NCBI RefSeq assembly: GCF_963974515.1
Contig: NZ_CAXBDD010000012.1
Location: forward strand, 1 to 64,000
Reading direction: 5' to 3'
Length of the DNA stretch: 64,000 nucleotides
DNA from: Sunxiuqinia sp963974515
GTDB taxonomy: Bacteria > Bacteroidota > Bacteroidia > Bacteroidales > Prolixibacteraceae
The translations under genes were made by a program, and so were the position numbers. The notes beneath the pieces were generated by a model. It worked only from the letters and a program-made list of their open reading frames with translations, was not told the origin of the DNA and did not search any database. The first letter of the stretch is position 1; every line of letters starts with the position of its first letter. Shown here one piece after another: positions 62,572 through 64,000 of the stretch.

Positions 62572-63453
62572 ATGAAACTTCAATATCTTTTGGCAATAGC
62601 ACTACTTGCACTTTGGTCGTGCAACAAAAATGACAAGCAATCCGATGCGTATGGCAATTTCGAAACCGATGAAATCCTTATTTCTTCGGAAGTGGCAGGC
62701 AAGATTATCGGCTTTTCGGTGGAGCTGGGTGATGAGATTCATGCCGGCGATTTACTGGCCGTGGTCGACACCACTCAATTGAACTTACAAATCAAGCAAC
62801 TGGAAGCGCAACAGCGGGCAGTGGCCAGCAAGAAAGTGAACCTTCAGGCACAGGTTGAAGTCCACAGGGAACAGATCAAAAACCTGAAGATTAGCCAGGA
62901 ACGCATACACAAGCTCTTTGCCGACCAGGCTGCCACTCAACAGCAAGTGGATGATGTGGACGGACAGATGCAAGTGATGAAGAAACAACTCGAAAGCCTG
63001 AATACGCAGTTTATATCTATCAATAGTGAGTTGGAGGTGCTTGAGGCCCAGCTAGCCATTGCTCAGGATAAACTGGAGAAGTCGTTTATCACAAGCCTGA
63101 TGAGTGGGATCGTACTTGAAAAATACGTCGAATTGGGGGAGATGGCTGCTCCGGGAAAGGCCATCGTCAAATTGGGGGATCTGTCGGAGCTTGATCTGCG
63201 GGTGTATGTTAGCGGGGCGCAACTGCCCAATGTCCAGCTAGGCCAGCAGGTTGAAGTGGTGATTGATCAGGATGATACGAAAAACCAAACCTTAACCGGC
63301 GAAGTCAGGTGGATATCACCACAAGCCGAGTTTACACCCAAGATCATTCAAACCAAAGAAGAACGGGTGAAGCTGGTCTATGCCGTGAAAGTTGCCGTTA
63401 AAAACGATGGCCGCCTGAAAATCGGCATGCCGGGCGAAGTCAGATTTCAGTAA
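62572..63453 (+). CDS. HlyD/YbhG-type membrane fusion lipoprotein
   Basis: 293 aa. Lipobox LWSC near residue 16. Biotinyl-lipoyl half motifs (EVAGKIIGFSVELGDEIHAG and, later, TSLMSGIVLEKYVELGEMA) flank a coiled-coil hairpin (about 75-170). The C-terminal beta-barrel domain has KIGMPGEVRF. It links the inner-membrane ABC pump to TolC. Confidence 0.92.
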   Translation: MKLQYLLAIALLALWSCNKNDKQSDAYGNFETDEILISSEVAGKIIGFSVELGDEIHAGDLLAVVDTTQLNLQIKQLEAQQRAVASKKVNLQAQVEVHREQIKNLKISQERIHKLFADQAATQQQVDDVDGQMQVMKKQLESLNTQFISINSELEVLEAQLAIAQDKLEKSFITSLMSGIVLEKYVELGEMAAPGKAIVKLGDLSELDLRVYVSGAQLPNVQLGQQVEVVIDQDDTKNQTLTGEVRWISPQAEFTPKIIQTKEERVKLVYAVKVAVKNDGRLKIGMPGEVRFQ

Positions 63454-63455
63454 GA

Positions 63456-63885
63456 AGTGATCAGTTGTCAGCCCCAATATTTAACTATAAAAATGTATCA
63501 AATGGATTATAGTGATTTACTGGCGTATAAAAAAGCATTTGCTATAGCAATGGAGATTTTTGAACGGTCGAAAAATTTTCCAGCGGAAAAAAAGTATTCA
63601 CTCACTGTTCAAATAAGAAGATCATCAAGATCTGTTTGCAGTAACATTGCGGAATCCTACCACAAAAGAAATTGCCCACGACACTTTACAAGTAAACTGA
63701 CTGATTCTGACGGCGAAAATAGCGAAACACTTGTTTGGCTTGAATTTGCTTCTGCTGGTAAATACATTGATAAAGAGACGCCCCAAAGCGTTGAAGACGA
63801 AAATAAGGAAATTGGAAAACTAATGAATTACATGATCGTGAATCCGGAAAAATTTGGGAGCGGCAGAGCAATTTAACTGATCACT
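63456..63885. mobile_element. Inverted-repeat-bounded cassette carrying a four-helix-bundle gene
   Basis: AGTGATCAGTT (63456-63466) and AACTGATCACT (63875-63885) are perfect 11-bp inverted repeats that lie outside the four-helix-bundle gene and inside the hlyD-ABC gap. The left end is 3 bp after the hlyD stop. AACTGAACACTGA follows the right end. The element is 430 bp, has no transposase, and may be a non-autonomous mobile unit. Target-site duplications are not obvious. Confidence 0.45.
63493..63876 (+). CDS. Four-helix-bundle protein (S23/IVS-type)
   Basis: 127 aa from the ATG at 63493; M4 at 63502 is an alternative. YSDLLAYKKAFAIAMEIFER, YSLTVQIRRSSRSVCSNIAE and the C-terminal helix fit the 23S-rRNA-intervening-sequence protein family, also close to the accessory (avd) protein of diversity-generating retroelements. 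No reverse transcriptase is nearby. Function unknown. It breaks an otherwise tight efflux operon. Confidence 0.85.
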   Translation: MYQMDYSDLLAYKKAFAIAMEIFERSKNFPAEKKYSLTVQIRRSSRSVCSNIAESYHKRNCPRHFTSKLTDSDGENSETLVWLEFASAGKYIDKETPQSVEDENKEIGKLMNYMIVNPEKFGSGRAI

Positions 63886-63902
63886 GAAACTGAACACTGA
63901 AT

Positions 63903-64000
63903 ATGAATATGATCAAAGTCAAAAACATATCAAAATCCTACAACACAACTGAGGCGCTAAAAAACATCTCCTTCGAAGTAAAAAAGGGCGAGCTTTTTGG
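63903..64000 (+). CDS. ABC transporter ATP-binding protein, N-terminal fragment
   Basis: 32 codons visible before the window ends. MIKVKNISKSY and ALKNISFEVKKGELFG match the start of ABC ATPases, just before the Walker A. It should be the motor of the TolC/HlyD efflux system. Confidence 0.85.
   Translation, partial: MNMIKVKNISKSYNTTEALKNISFEVKKGELF

Noticed and set aside
63493..63876. Diversity-generating retroelement accessory gene (avd)
   Set aside because: No reverse transcriptase or template/variable repeats within reach; the broader S23 family fits as well.

Overview
The window (about 45% GC by eye) reads as a free-living Bacteroidota chromosome, most likely order Marinilabiliales (a Prolixibacteraceae-type genome; this placement is inference). 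The evidence is a SusC/SusD pair with a hybrid two-component regulator, the Bacteroidota -7 element TAnnTTTG in front of many genes, an arginine pathway of the succinylated Bacteroidota type, and phylum-typical gene pairs (folP-cdaA, Nudix-pyrE-SRPBCC, birA opposite rsfS-ftsH, DUF1599-DoxX). I saw no rRNA, tRNA, CRISPR array, transposase or prophage. About 58 protein genes are supported, the last cut by the window edge.

Layout. 1-6.5 kb: a large membrane protein of unknown function, coaD, a thioredoxin-fold protein, Nudix hydrolase, pyrE and a small SRPBCC protein. 6.6-8.4 kb: a hemerythrin-type (RIC/YtfE-like) protein, a LuxR-type regulator with a degenerate receiver, and a small CxxC protein. 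8.5-10.7 kb: a compact VTC polyphosphate polymerase / DUF4956 / DUF2490 operon. 10.7-14.3 kb, minus strand: alcohol dehydrogenase, Gfo/Idh oxidoreductase and GntP permease, a small sugar or sugar-acid cluster. 14.4-21.1 kb: birA, then rsfS-ftsH-LUD-DUF2007-cdsA-psd-pssA (membrane quality control and phosphatidylethanolamine synthesis).

21.1-31.1 kb, minus strand: a ten-gene arginine plus proline run (argR, GNAT acyltransferase, argG, argC, argD, proC, proB, proA, argF', argB). It diverges from carAB (31.4-35.7 kb), which supplies the carbamoyl phosphate used by argF'. The shared control region holds a palindrome over the argR promoter. The carA leader holds a 38-codon ORF that runs through an intrinsic-terminator hairpin.

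36-49.8 kb: a fructan utilisation locus. A hybrid sensor with a periplasmic sugar-binding-protein domain faces an operon of MFS sugar porter, fructokinase, SusC, SusD, a GH32-fold lipoprotein that has lost its acid/base Glu, and an intact GH32 fructanase. The operon promoter region carries ATG(A/T)TAC motifs at 20-21 bp steps, a candidate regulator-binding array.

49.8-60.4 kb: DoxX and DUF1599 proteins, folP-cdaA-mscS, a FabK-like flavoprotein, paired M16 peptidases, a DMT exporter, an SRPBCC protein and a DUF1080 lipoprotein. 60.5-64 kb: an efflux operon (TetR, TolC, HlyD, ABC ATPase) whose promoter sits beside two identical-arm palindromes. A four-helix-bundle gene bounded by 11-bp inverted repeats interrupts this operon between hlyD and the ABC gene.

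The strongest candidates for undescribed biology are the carA leader/attenuator, the catalytically crippled GH32 lipoprotein, the phased operator array in front of the fructan operon, and the inverted-repeat-bounded four-helix-bundle cassette. All functional statements rest on motif recognition by reading; no database search was possible.
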